Positions 1 through 10,900 of a DNA stretch of 64,000 nt are shown piece after piece. The translations under genes and the position numbers were made by a program. The DNA lies in assembly GCA_951799425.1 (NCBI GenBank), contig OX637404.1, positions 17,446,045 to 17,510,044 on the forward strand, written 5' to 3'. The notes beneath the pieces were generated by a model that ran no database searches, had not been told where the DNA came from, and saw only the letters and a list, made by a program, of their open reading frames with translations. Within the stretch, counting starts at the first letter, position 1. Every line of letters begins with the position of its first letter. Source of the stretch: Ilex aquifolium. Lineage: Eukaryota > Streptophyta > Magnoliopsida > Aquifoliales > Aquifoliaceae.

Positions 1-1715
1 AAGCCCAAGAACTTCCCTGAACTGACGCCGAAAGCACACTTTTCAGGGTTCAGCTTCATTTTGTAGGCTCTCAACACCTTGAAGGTCTCCTGGAGATGTG
101 TCACATGGTCTACTGCAGCTATGCTCTTTACTAGCATGTCGTCAACATAAACCTCCATGGTTTTCCCAATCTGGTCCTCGAACATCCTGTTAACGAGGCG
201 CTGATATGTGGCTCCGGCGTTCTTGAGCCCGAAAGGCATCACCCTGTAACAGTAAGTGCCTCTCGGGGTGATGAATGAAGTCTTCTCCTGATCAGGGGGG
301 AACATGCTGATCTGGTTGTACCCGGAGTAGGCATCCAGAAAACTTAGTAGCTCGTGCCCCGCAGTGGCATCGATGAGGAGGTCGATGCGGGGGAGAGGGT
401 AGCTGTCTTTGGGACAGGCCTTGTTGAGTTCTGTGAAGTCCACGTACAGTCGCCACTTCCCATTGGTCTTTGTGACCATGACCACATTGGATAGCCAATT
501 TGGGTAGGCTACCTCCCTCACTGATCCATTCATCAGCAACTTGTCTACCTCTTTTTCCATTGCTTGCCCCCTTTCAGTGCTCATACTTCTCAATTTTTGG
601 TGGATAGGCTTGTATCTGGGGTCAACGTTGAGTCGGTGGGAGGCCACCTCGGGGTCGATGCCCTCAAAGTCTTCATGGGACCAGGCGAAGACGTCCATGT
701 TCTGCTTGAGGAAGTCTACTAAGGTAGATGCCAGCTCCTGGGAGAGTGAGGAGCCTATGTAGACCTTCCTCTCTGGAAGGCTGTTGTCGAGTACTACTGG
801 CTGGAGTTCTTCTGCAGGTTCACCTTTTTCCAAGGTGTTGTCATCCCTGGGGTCGAGCACTTCGACTTGGAGAGTCTCGTGCGGTCTCTTAGCCCTCATA
901 GAGGCCACATAGCACTCTTTGGCTGAGACCTGATCTCCCCTTATCTCCCCAATCCCGCTAGAGGTTGGGAAACGAAGGAGGAGGTGGTAGGTAGATGGCA
1001 CTGCCCTTAGAGCATTGAGGGCAGGGCGTCCAAGAATTATATTATATGCAGAAGGACAATCAAGTACAAGAAAATTTACCATGATAGTATAACTCCTTGG
1101 AGCAGTTCCTGCTGTGACAGACAGGGTGATAGACCCTAAGGGTTGGACTCTCTCTCCTGAGAAGCCAACCAAAGGAGTTCTGACTGGTTGTAGTCTTTCT
1201 CTGCCAAGGTGAAAGTTGTCATAGACTGTGGCAAATAGGATGTCGGCGGAGCTGCCACTATCAACAAGGACTCTTCTTACCTGGTAGTTGGCCACCATCA
1301 AGGTTAGGACTAGAGGGTCATCATGTGGAGCTTGGACCCCCTCAAGGTCTCTATCTGAGAAAGTAATGACCTCCTCTTCCCCATGTCGGGGTGTCTTCAT
1401 TGGGCGGGAGTCATGTGACTCTGTCTGTCTGGCTTTCTTGGCGTGCGCCTTCCTGGCAGAGTTGGAGTCGTCTCCTCCTCCTAACCCCCCTGCGATGGTA
1501 TGAATTTCACCGAGGGGCTGCTGGCGCTCGTGTCCCTCGTGTGGTGGAGCTGGTCCTCGACCAGCAACATATTGCCTTAGCTGGACTCGCTGAATAAGTT
1601 CTTCAATTTGTTTCTTCAACTGGAAGCAGTCATCTGTGTCATGGCCATGGTCGCGGTGGAAGCGACAGTACTTGCTGGGATTCCGACGCTTGGGGTCGGA
1701 CTTCATCTTTCCGGG

Positions 1716-3080
1716 CTAACGGAAGGCGGGGTCATCCTGTATCTGGAACAGGATATGCTCCACTAAGGCATTGAGCGGTGTGAAAGGTTTCCAGTCTCTC
1801 AGAGGTAGTGGACCGAGACGGTCCTTCACAGGCACTCTGTCGGTTTTCTTCCTCTTGTTCTCAATCTCCCTCCTGTCTTCGCGGGTTTCCTTCTTCTTCT
1901 CCCCTCCTCGGGAGGACTCACCTCGGCGGGCCTTGGTGATGTCCTCGGTGTTCATGTACTTCTGTGCCCTGGACAGCAGCTCGGGCATGCTAGATGGTGG
2001 TTTCTTGAGGACTGAGAACATGAAGCTGGAAGTGCGGAGGCCGGCGATAAAGGCGGCTAGAGCTACCTTGTCATCTGGCTCCTCCACCTGGAGAATCTCT
2101 TCATTGAAACGGGCATGGTAGCTTCGGAGGCTTTCATCCCTATCCTGCGTGATGGTGAGCAGGTGGGTCACTGGTTTCTGATGCCGTCGTCCCCCAATGA
2201 AGTGGGAGACGAAGGCTCTGCTAAGCTCTACGAAGGAATGGATAGAGGAGGGCCTGAGTTTGGAGAACCACTGGCGAGCAGATCCCTTCAGGGTGGTCGG
2301 GAAGGCTCTGCACATAATCTCCTCAAGCACGTTGTGGAGTTGCATGAGGGATTTGTACGTGTCGAGATGGTCGAGGGGGTCTTTGGTGCCATCGAAGATT
2401 TCGATGTTGGGCATCTTGAATTTTGAAGGGAGAGGGTAATTGACAATATCAGTGATGAAAGGAGTATCAGTGCGTCTTACCAGGTAGTCCACGGTTTCAG
2501 GCGCCTGTGCTTTAATGGCGTTGAGTGCATCGCCAAGTTGGTTTTGCACCTCCTTAATCTTTTCATCCCAATGGTTGGGGACCTCTTCAGCCGGATGGTG
2601 GTACTGGCTTTCGTGGTCTCCATATTGGCTTTCTCCGTCTTCGTGCTCCTGCACAGGTACGTGTGGAGGGGGTACACGTGAACTCCCTGCGCGCTGAGGC
2701 GGGGCTACTGGGCGAGGTGCACCCTGGTAAGGCCTTGGGGCATTCTGGCGAGGGCCCTCCTGACGAGGAGCTGCCTGATGCCCCGAAGGAAGGGGTTGTT
2801 GGTCCCCTACCATTGGAGGGAGTGGTGCTCCTCCTGCAGGGTGAGGGGCGACGCCCCCTTGAGTGAGCATCAGTTGGATGATCTGCTGGTTCTGTTCCAC
2901 CAGCAGCTGCATGGTTTGCAGGAGTTGTTGCTGTTGTCCAACAGCGGGAGTTGCCGTAGTAGAAGGTCCCGAAGGTGCGGGGGGAGGCGGAGCCCCTTCC
3001 CGGTGAGCCGGGTTGTTGTCCTCGGGTTGTTGAGACTTTGATCTCGTTGTGATTGCCATGGATTCAAAGAAGTAGAGCAA
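1716..3080 (-). CDS. gag of the Tat-like Ty3/gypsy element
   Basis: A long frame of 454 codons. It has a Pro/Gln-rich head and a conserved retrotransposon gag core (FDGTKDPLDHLDTYKSLMQL, SFVELSRAFVSHFIGGRR), followed by a Lys/Arg-rich end. It encodes the structural particle protein of the element. It is a transposon gene and not a host gene. Confidence 0.88.
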   Translation of the reverse strand: MLYFFESMAITTRSKSQQPEDNNPAHREGAPPPPAPSGPSTTATPAVGQQQQLLQTMQLLVEQNQQIIQLMLTQGGVAPHPAGGAPLPPMVGDQQPLPSGHQAAPRQEGPRQNAPRPYQGAPRPVAPPQRAGSSRVPPPHVPVQEHEDGESQYGDHESQYHHPAEEVPNHWDEKIKEVQNQLGDALNAIKAQAPETVDYLVRRTDTPFITDIVNYPLPSKFKMPNIEIFDGTKDPLDHLDTYKSLMQLHNVLEEIMCRAFPTTLKGSARQWFSKLRPSSIHSFVELSRAFVSHFIGGRRHQKPVTHLLTITQDRDESLRSYHARFNEEILQVEEPDDKVALAAFIAGLRTSSFMFSVLKKPPSSMPELLSRAQKYMNTEDITKARRGESSRGGEKKKETREDRREIENKRKKTDRVPVKDRLGPLPLRDWKPFTPLNALVEHILFQIQDDPAFR

Positions 3081-3090
3081 TAGGAACTTT

Positions 3091-3116
3091 GTCGTTTCCC
3101 ACAGACGGCGCCAAAC
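3091..3116 (-). other. Primer binding site of the Tat-like element
   Basis: On the minus strand TTTGGCGCCGTCTGTGGGAA begins right after the LTR end. TGGCGCCG starts are typical tRNA primer sites (tRNA-Asp class and relatives) in plant Ty3/gypsy elements. Confidence 0.7.
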
Positions 3117-3985
3117 TGATGATGCACAAATCGGTATTGCGCAAGATCAACAGTCAAGTATGAATAGTGATGCAATTAATGAGTAATTAACTAGCAATCA
3201 ATGGCAATCAATGAATCGAAGCTGTAAATAGAGAATCAAGACAGAGATTTATAGTGGTTCGGTCTCGGATGACCTACTCCACTTTCGGGAATGGCAGCGG
3301 AGGCCTGGTGTTCTTTATTGATGAATAAGAATCGCCGGAGAGTTACAATGCTTTTAGAGAGAGGGAGAGCAATGTGTAGAGGTATTGGAGGTGTGGTGTG
3401 TGTAAATTATCGGATGCCTCTCCAAGTGGAGAGAGTTTACATTATATAGGTTCACTAAGGCGGTGAGTTGAGGCGGTCACCACTGTTTTGGTAAGTATAG
3501 TCATGGTAGGATTCTACCACTTTGGTAGGTACAGTTATGGTAGGATTCTACCACTTTGGTAGGTACAATTATGGTAGGATTAGATCTCTGGTGCGTATCC
3601 CGATATTTTCTCCCTCGTGTCCCTATTCCGTCGGAGGAGGTCCTGAGCTGGACTAGGCTTGAGTCGGAGGAGGCCTTCATGGAGTCAGGAGACAAAGGAG
3701 GAGGAGGAGACCAGGGCTAGGCGCCCCCTTGGGCGTGGCCAAGGTGCCTCCCATGGGCGGCGCCCCTTGGTCCATGGGCTTGGGTTCTTTGGACTCCGTA
3801 TTGATTTGCAGCCGTAATTTTGGTTTTCCTTTATGCCCTCTGTAATTCGGGCTATTCAACTCCATACTGGATTTTCTTTGGGCTTCCGTTTAAATTGGGC
3901 TCGGCCCAGTCAATTTTGGACTTGTCAAAATTATCTCTTGTATGAGTAGGTATGATGAACATGAATTTCACTCGGATTCACATCA
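3117..3985 (-). repeat. 5' LTR of the Tat-like element
   Basis: About 869 bp, bounded by TGATGATGCAC on the left and GATTCACATCA on the right (short inverted TGATG/CATCA ends). Its inner edge meets the primer site. It contains three short direct copies of a GGTAGGATTCTACCACTTTGG-like segment near 3500-3580. Confidence 0.85.
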
Positions 3986-4760
3986 TATAATGTTAGAGAT
4001 TTGTCTACCTTGAGGAATTTGATAGTTTCCTATCACTCGTAGTGAAATTGGTACCTTGCGATGTGTTAAACTACTATTTGTTCATGTAAGTTCAAGGGTG
4101 GGGCTAGTATACTATTTCTAGTTGGATAGTTGTGTTTGTGGTGGGTGGACTAGATAAGTTCGGTGTGTAGATATATGTTAGTCAAGCTACATACATGAGA
4201 TATTATTGTTATGAATTGTTGTTTTCTTAATAATTACACTCTGGTTATGTTTTTACTATTTTTGTATCATAAATTTAAGATCATTATGAAATGTCACTGT
4301 TTTACTTCAAATTCATATATGCAATTTTACAAATTGAGAGTTGCCTGTTTTCATGATTTCTAAACCATGTTTGAATTTGAGAAGATTTTCCTACTTGGTT
4401 TTATTACTCACCCTTTCCTTAAATTTTTCAAATTATGGTATGGAAGATGACATTACTCTAGGTGAGCAGATAGGTGTGGAGTATAAAGCGGATCAAGATG
4501 TGAATCTACCTTTCGAAGATTAGAGTTTTGTTTATATAATTTAGTTTATGGTGGAATAATGTTATTTACACCATTTTAGTTGGGTGGATATTTGATTTAC
4601 TCAATAGTTTTTTAGATGTAAACTTAAACGGTGAATTTATGTTTGTTTTGAAATTTTAGTCAGTTAGAATCGAATAATAAATGTTTTAAGTTATTCAATG
4701 GTTGTCTTAGTTATGCTTTCAAGTTAGTTCATGTCTATTTGTAAAATTAGGGGCGTGACA
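3986..4760 (+). mobile_element. Old LTR-like fragment ending GGGGCGTGACA
   Basis: The stretch right of the Tat-like element is AT-rich and ends with GGGGCGTGACA at 4749-4759. The same end occurs at 12777-12787. Ends of this kind close LTRs of plant chromovirus-type Ty3/gypsy elements. The Tat-like element probably inserted into it. The left part is missing. Confidence 0.4.
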
Positions 4761-5160
4761 GGTCAAGTTTCCCGCCATTAAAAAAAAAAGAGGATAAATA
4801 TTTATAATTAGTGATTAAATTTTGCCTATGCTTCTAAAATAACTTGGAAAAATTCAATTTTCTTAATTTAGTCTCCGAACTATTAATTTTATGTCAATAA
4901 AATTCTTATGTCCATGTGTTTATCATGTGTACATTCACGTCATTGGTTTTAACGAATGAAACGAACAAAAGAATTTTATCGACAAGCAATTAATTGTTTA
5001 TGGACTCAATTGAGGTAATTAAAAATTTAGGGACCATTTTTAAAATTGAAAGCAAAGTTTAAGAACTAATTAAAATATTTACCCTAAAAAAATTAGGACA
5101 AGCACTCTAAAAATCACAAAATTGCCACTTAATGGTCTTGACCATTCGGGTACCATATTT

Positions 5161-5771
5161 AGAGGTGGCAATTTAAACACATTACTCATTAACCCTCCAA
5201 CCCGCCTATAAATAAATGGGTTGAGTATCTATATTAATTAATATAAGTTTTAAATAGATTAGGTAATATGATTCATTTTACTTAAGTGGGTTAAAATGAA
5301 TTACAAATAGGTACTCATTAGATTGAATATTTATCTATTATATAACACAAGTAATAAAATCAAATTAATATATTAATATACCAAAAAATACACACACTTA
5401 TACACCAAGAAATAAACACACATACACAAATAAACTAAAACACACCAGTACACAACCCAACCGGCCCACGACTCATGGCCCGACCCATAACACAAGTAAC
5501 AAAATAAATGTATGTGTTTTTTGTGTGTTATTATATGTGTGTATATTTTTGATGTATTAGTATGCGTTTTGATATATTAGTGTGTACTTTGATATATTAA
5601 TATTTGTTCATATTAAGAGTTTTAATTATTTTAAAAGTTAATCAGTTTAATACAACCCGTTATAATCCCACCTATTATTATGACTCATTTATTAAGCGGG
5701 TTGAAAATGAATTGAATTTATTTCACACCCAACTCATCTTGAACCAACCTAACCCGCCAATGTGCCACCAA
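5161..5771. mobile_element. hAT-like MITE with GGTGGCA ends
   Basis: Inverted ends AGAGGTGGCA and TGCCACCAA enclose about 610 bp rich in AACCCGCC and GGGTT motifs. It is flanked by 8-bp repeats that match at 7 of 8 bases (5153-5160 and 5772-5779), as expected of hAT elements. No coding capacity is seen. Confidence 0.6.
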
Positions 5772-5960
5772 CAATATTTTTAAGGCAGACATTTTAAATT
5801 CAATTTAGTTAAGAGACTTAAACATGTAGTGTCACACTAAACTAAATTCTTTTATAGGGAAATTCCAGTGCAAAGCAGCATAGCTTACAGTTCTGCCTTT
5901 ATTCTTAGGAAAAATATTAAATGTAAATGAAACATCACGCCATCATTGTCAAGTGAAGTT

Positions 5961-6082
5961 ACTAATCAATTATTATACATAAACATGTAAAACTAAAAAA
6001 TCCCACTAAATTCTATAAACTTACTAATCAATTATTATACATAAACATGTAAAACTAATAAATCCCACTAAATTCTATAACC
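5961..6082. repeat. 62-bp tandem duplication
   Basis: Two copies with period 62, each starting ACTAATCAATTATTATACAT, differing by a base or two. They lie downstream of the TAF2 stop. Confidence 0.9.
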
Positions 6083-6475
6083 ACCAATAACTTATATTGA
6101 ACTGCCTGTGGTATTAAAAAGATTCACTTGTCCTAACACCACGTTACAATGATGACGTAATATAACTGTTAAATCGAAGATTTACTCCTATTATTAAAAG
6201 CAATCAATCTTAGGTAAGCCAGAACTTTATCGCTCAGTCTTTAATTGATGTCGCCTTAGAAAGAAAGAGAGTGATAACAAGAAATTGATCTGCGCCTTCA
6301 TACTGGAATAAAAATGAGAAACAATCACTTTTAATTGATATTTCAGCATCCATACACGTAGTTTCTCATATTAGGCCCCTACTTCTAGACAATACTTCGA
6401 AAAAACAAAAAGAGGACAATTACAGGGAAAACTAGTTGAAAATTGGATATCACTATTGACAAAGAATACATTTCA
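6083..6475 (-). other. Downstream region and likely 3' UTR of TAF2
   Basis: AT-rich DNA immediately after the stop codon. The transcript end should lie here, but no clear AATAAA in the sense direction stands out by eye. Confidence 0.35.
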
Positions 6476-7925
6476 TTATGATTTGCTAAGCGTTCGATTT
6501 TTAATTCGAATTTTGAGTTTATGAGAATTACCTTCTGATGCATTAGTCCCTGAATCCACCCTCTTTATAACCACCTTCGACCCGCTTGTTTCAGATGGTT
6601 TCACTTGCAAAGTCTGCACATTGGTTCCAGGTTCCTCTACCTTGCTATGTAGCTCGATCGAGGGTGCCTTTGCCGTTCTACTCACCATTCCCAACCTGAT
6701 TTCAGTTTCATCTCTCTTGCTCTGCAATTCTAATAAAGTAGCTTTGGTCTCCCCACTTTGTATTGGAATTTTGGTTTCAGCTTTCTCTTTCTTACTTCGT
6801 AACTCAACTGCTGAAGAAGATGCATTTGCCTCCCCACTCAGTAGCCTTGATATCTCCTTTTCCTTCTGCTTCTTCTCCTTCTTCAGCCGCCTGCGTTCCA
6901 AGTACTCAGGATCATCCCGATTACTTTTGTGGTCATCCTGCTTTCTCTTCTTTTCCTTATCTTTCTTCTTCCCTTTCTCTTTACTCCGCAAATGAGAATT
7001 CTCCATGGCTAATGAACCTGTGAAAGTAAGTCTTTGTAGACTTGCATATTTTTGAGTCTCTGTTTCTGCATAGTCTTCTTTCATAATTCTGAGGGACAAT
7101 TGATCATCCAGTGGTGGTAGCCCAGAAACTTTGCCTGAATCAGCAGTGCACTGAAGTTCCTTAACTAGTTCATCACCGTCACTTGCGAGTTTGGCACTGC
7201 CGATGCTGGCAGTCACCCGGGACCCAACATCATGGCAGGAGTTGACATCCTCAAGATTTTGGTTACCAATGCTCAGAGTATCAGTGAAATTCCTTTGGGG
7301 GGCATCCACAGAAACGGAACTACTGGCACCACGATCAGTATCATTATGGCCAGCTTGAGATTTTTCAATGATTCTATTATCAGCATCCTCAGCTCTACTG
7401 GATGCAGCAGATTGTCTTACCCTAATCTTGACCACAGGCTTCCTTCGTTCATGACTGTTGGAAACAGCATCTGCTTCTCGGGAAGTTTCTGGAATGACTG
7501 AGCCATCATGTGGAGGGTGGACCACTGGCTGGTTTAGTTCCTGATTGTTGGAAACAGAATCTCCTTCTCTGGAAGCATCTGGAATGACCCAACCATCAAG
7601 TGGAAGGTTAACCACTAACTGGTTGCATTCATTGTTGTTAGAAACGGTATCTGCTGCATCCATTGCTTCTGGAATAACAGAAGCATCATGTGGAAGGTTA
7701 ACCATTGGCTGCCTTCGTTCGTGACTATTGGAAACAGTACCCAATTCTGTATAAGCTTCTGGAATTAGCAAACCATCATGTGGAAGGTTAACTGTGTCAA
7801 GAGGAAGTTCCAGAGGCTTAGATTGCTTAACAAGATCGGCAAATATCTTCTTTAATTCGCTGCAAGTTTCAGCATGGCCCATCCGCTGTGTTTCATCTTT
7901 GGGTACTCCGTGAAGTGTTGGGGGT
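6476..7925 (-). CDS. TAF2: TAF2 exon 25 (residues 987-1469 and stop), charged tail
   Basis: The last coding exon, 1450 nt. It starts [12 protein letters not shown], followed by four 30-residue repeats (residues 1032-1151) and an SSRAEDAD linker. A lysine-rich block then runs from about 1301 to 1347 ([14 protein letters not shown], then [20 protein letters not shown]), a likely nuclear localisation signal. The protein ends [15 protein letters not shown], and a related KIRV motif follows the repeats. The [19 protein letters not shown] motif is conserved in plant TAF2, while the rest of the tail is poorly conserved and probably disordered. Confidence 0.93.
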
Positions 7926-10900
7926 CTAAAAATGAGAATTTTAACTTCAGGCATAAATCAAAAAGATACAAAATTCATTGGATAAAAGACTGACGTGGGT
8001 TAAGCAATATACAGCCACCAATCACGCAATCCTCCCACAAAAAAAAAAGGTAAATAAGGATCAAAAGATGGATTAGCTTCTTGTTGTTTGATGCAGTAAC
8101 ACATTACCTCCATACACTTTAGAAACCTATACAGAACCCGTGGTTTTATACTAAACTGGAACCGTTAAAAATTACATTCAAATAAACAGTCAAAGATCAA
8201 AAGTCAATTTTTAGTAAAAGAGTATATCAAAATGACTTATGCCCTTGCAAAAATTATGTTCTTTACTTCTCTCTATAAATCAATTAACTTCTTTTTGCTA
8301 TCTTCCCTTTTCCTATGCCTCAAGTAAAATTTTCAATTTCTATAGTACTTTTATGAAATAAAAACACTCAAAAATTTTAAAAAAATTAAGGATATTATTG
8401 TTGTTTTGTACAAAAATTGCCAACCCCGTTAGCTGTTGCACTTTAATCCAAAACCCGAGCATGCCTATTAGGGTGGCTAAGGAAGTTGAATGTTTGATGA
8501 GAGATTTGTTATGAGAAAGGGTGGGAGAGTGAAGGAAGGACCATTTGATTCGATGGGAAGTGATGCGCAGGACAAAAAATAAAGGACGGCTTTCAATAGA
8601 GAATTTAGTGAAGAGGAATGTAGCCTTGGTTGGAAAATGGTTCTGGAGGTTCCCTTTTGGAACAAGATTCATTGTGGCATGCTGTTATTAGGAGCAAGTA
8701 TAAGATTGGGTGGGATGTTAATGGGATTGAAAAGGGTAATTTTTGGAGTCCGTAGAAGTTCATTTCTCTGGAATTACCTTGCTTTTCTCAAAGGGTTAAG
8801 GTTGGTAATAGAACTAGAGTGCGGTTTTGGGAGGATAATTGAGTGGGTGAGTCTTCTCTTTCTAGCCTTTTCCCTCGATTGTATAGAGTCTCTTCTTATC
8901 AGAGGATGCTCGGGTTGCATCTATTGTTCGGTCATATTCGCAGTCAATTTGTTGAGACTCTGGCTTTCATAGGAGCTTTAATGATAAGGAATATTCGGAA
9001 TTGATGAGTCTTGTTCCTATACTTTTTAAAGTTATGTTGAGTCCTAATTTGGAGGATAGAAGGTATTGGATTGCTGATCCAATAGGTATTTTTTCTTGTA
9101 AATTTTTATTTGAGTCTTTAATCGATGATCCTTTACTTCTTTCGAACCATTACTAAAGATTTGGAAGGCTAAAGTACCTTTGAAGGTGCAATTTTGTGAA
9201 TGGATTATTGTCCATGGTAAGGTGAATACAAATGAGGTCCTTCAAAAGAGGAGACCATATTTTTGTCTTTAACCGCAATGGTGTTATGTGTAGAGGTGAT
9301 TATGAGAGTGTGAATCATTTATTTTTACATTGCCTTTTGACATGAGTTCTTTGGAATAAACTTTTTGACCTTGCTAATTTTTCTTGGGCTACACCAAGGG
9401 ATATGAATTCTATGTTCTATTTAAATAATGAGGTTTTTGGGAGAAATAGAAAATAGAAGATTCTTTGACATAATGCGTTCTTTGCTACGTTATGGGTGAT
9501 TTGAAAAGAAAAGAATGCGAGATTATGGGATAGATATATGGCTTCTTTTTGGACTTCAACGACTAAGAAATTTTATAACATTCCTCTCTTTTGCATTAGA
9601 GTTAGTTGGAAAGCCTCATGTGGCTTGTAATTTGGTTTTTCTAATTTTGCTTTTTTTTTTTCACTATTTTGTGTTAAACTTCTTGTCCACCATTGATTCG
9701 ACTTTTTAGTTATCAATAAATTGTTGCTTTTTATCAAAAAAAAAATCCAAAACCATAATAGTTCAAGAGCAATACTCCCTGGCGAATATGTGGTGGAATG
9801 GTCTATTAGCGTATCCATTTAATGTACCAAACAAAATGTGCAAGTTCAAAATTTTAGAGGTGAAGTGTTACTATCTCAAACCACTGGGAGGTAAAATATA
9901 ATTTACCCATTAAATAAGTGAGAAAACAAATATAATTAAGTCAACATAATACCAATCCTCCAATTGGGGTTTAAGAAGGTAAAAGCTATGTCGACAAAAT
10001 ATTAAATGCAAGTCGTCGTCCGTAATCACAACTAATGTTAACAAGCAGAATGCATAGTAAAATATGGACTTCATATCACTATTAAATGCTAGCCCTCCAT
10101 TCCCTTAAAACTGAGCTCGAATGCCACACACGAGTGTGATAGATCGACATGCAAAATAGAAGATTGCTACGCTCAACTACCACTTATCCAACACCTAGAG
10201 AGCATGCTTCAGTTCCTCAGCTATAGAGAGGAAGGTGAGGAGAAATCAATGTTGCCTGGATCATAGATCCAAAAACACAGTCAATTACTATTTATTTTAC
10301 ATGTGTGCTCAATTTCCTATTAACAAAGATTACGTATAATTATTTATCATACACAACACATAATCAAGTAATATTTATTTTACATGTTCCATAGCGAATT
10401 GATTTAGTTGTAGTATTACAATTTGGAGTCGAACATTTAGGTGATCTGGATCGCGAACCCACCTCATCTAAAATCGTTGTACCCAAAATTGTGGATCATC
10501 AAAGGTTTAGCGATTTCTTGTAACAATGAGAGAGACTGCATCTAAATGAATATGGTACATGCATTTAAAATAACTTAAAACTAGGCACGGCACCATGCGA
10601 TGCATTGAATTCTCGTCCTATCTATAATCCTAATCTTGAGAGAGTATGAGAAATTTAGGTAACCTAGAGGAGTGGGTATTAAGAGTCCAAAATGACAAAA
10701 AAATAATTTTAAAAGTCCAAAATGACAAAAACTAATTTTAAGAGTCCAAAATGAAAAAAACTGTGTTGCCCACAACTGTAGAAGAGTGAGGGTAGCAACC
10801 ATTCAAGTTAGTTACTGAAGTCTGAGTGCGAAAAATTCCTTGGACCAAATATTTTTTGTAATTAATTGAATAAAACTCACAAGACTTGGCATTTGGGGAG

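Larger units (their letters stand above)
1..3985 (-). mobile_element. Ty3/gypsy LTR retrotransposon, Tat-like, cut by the window edge
   Basis: A fossil or near-whole element on the minus strand, with its 5' part at the right. Visible parts are the LTR (3117-3985), a primer site, the gag region, a CCHC-like knuckle near 1640, an aspartic protease motif (VDSGSSADILF) near 1250 and reverse transcriptase over about 1-560 with the YVDD catalytic core. Family assignment rests on gag and RT wording typical of Tat and Retand elements. The remaining pol and the 3' LTR lie outside the window, so neither age nor wholeness can be judged. Confidence 0.9.

Noticed and set aside
2115-3041. Plus-strand frames of 60-116 codons
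   Set aside because: They are antisense shadows of the retrotransposon gag region.
6621-7501. Several plus-strand frames of 86-124 codons
   Set aside because: They are antisense shadows of TAF2 exon 25.
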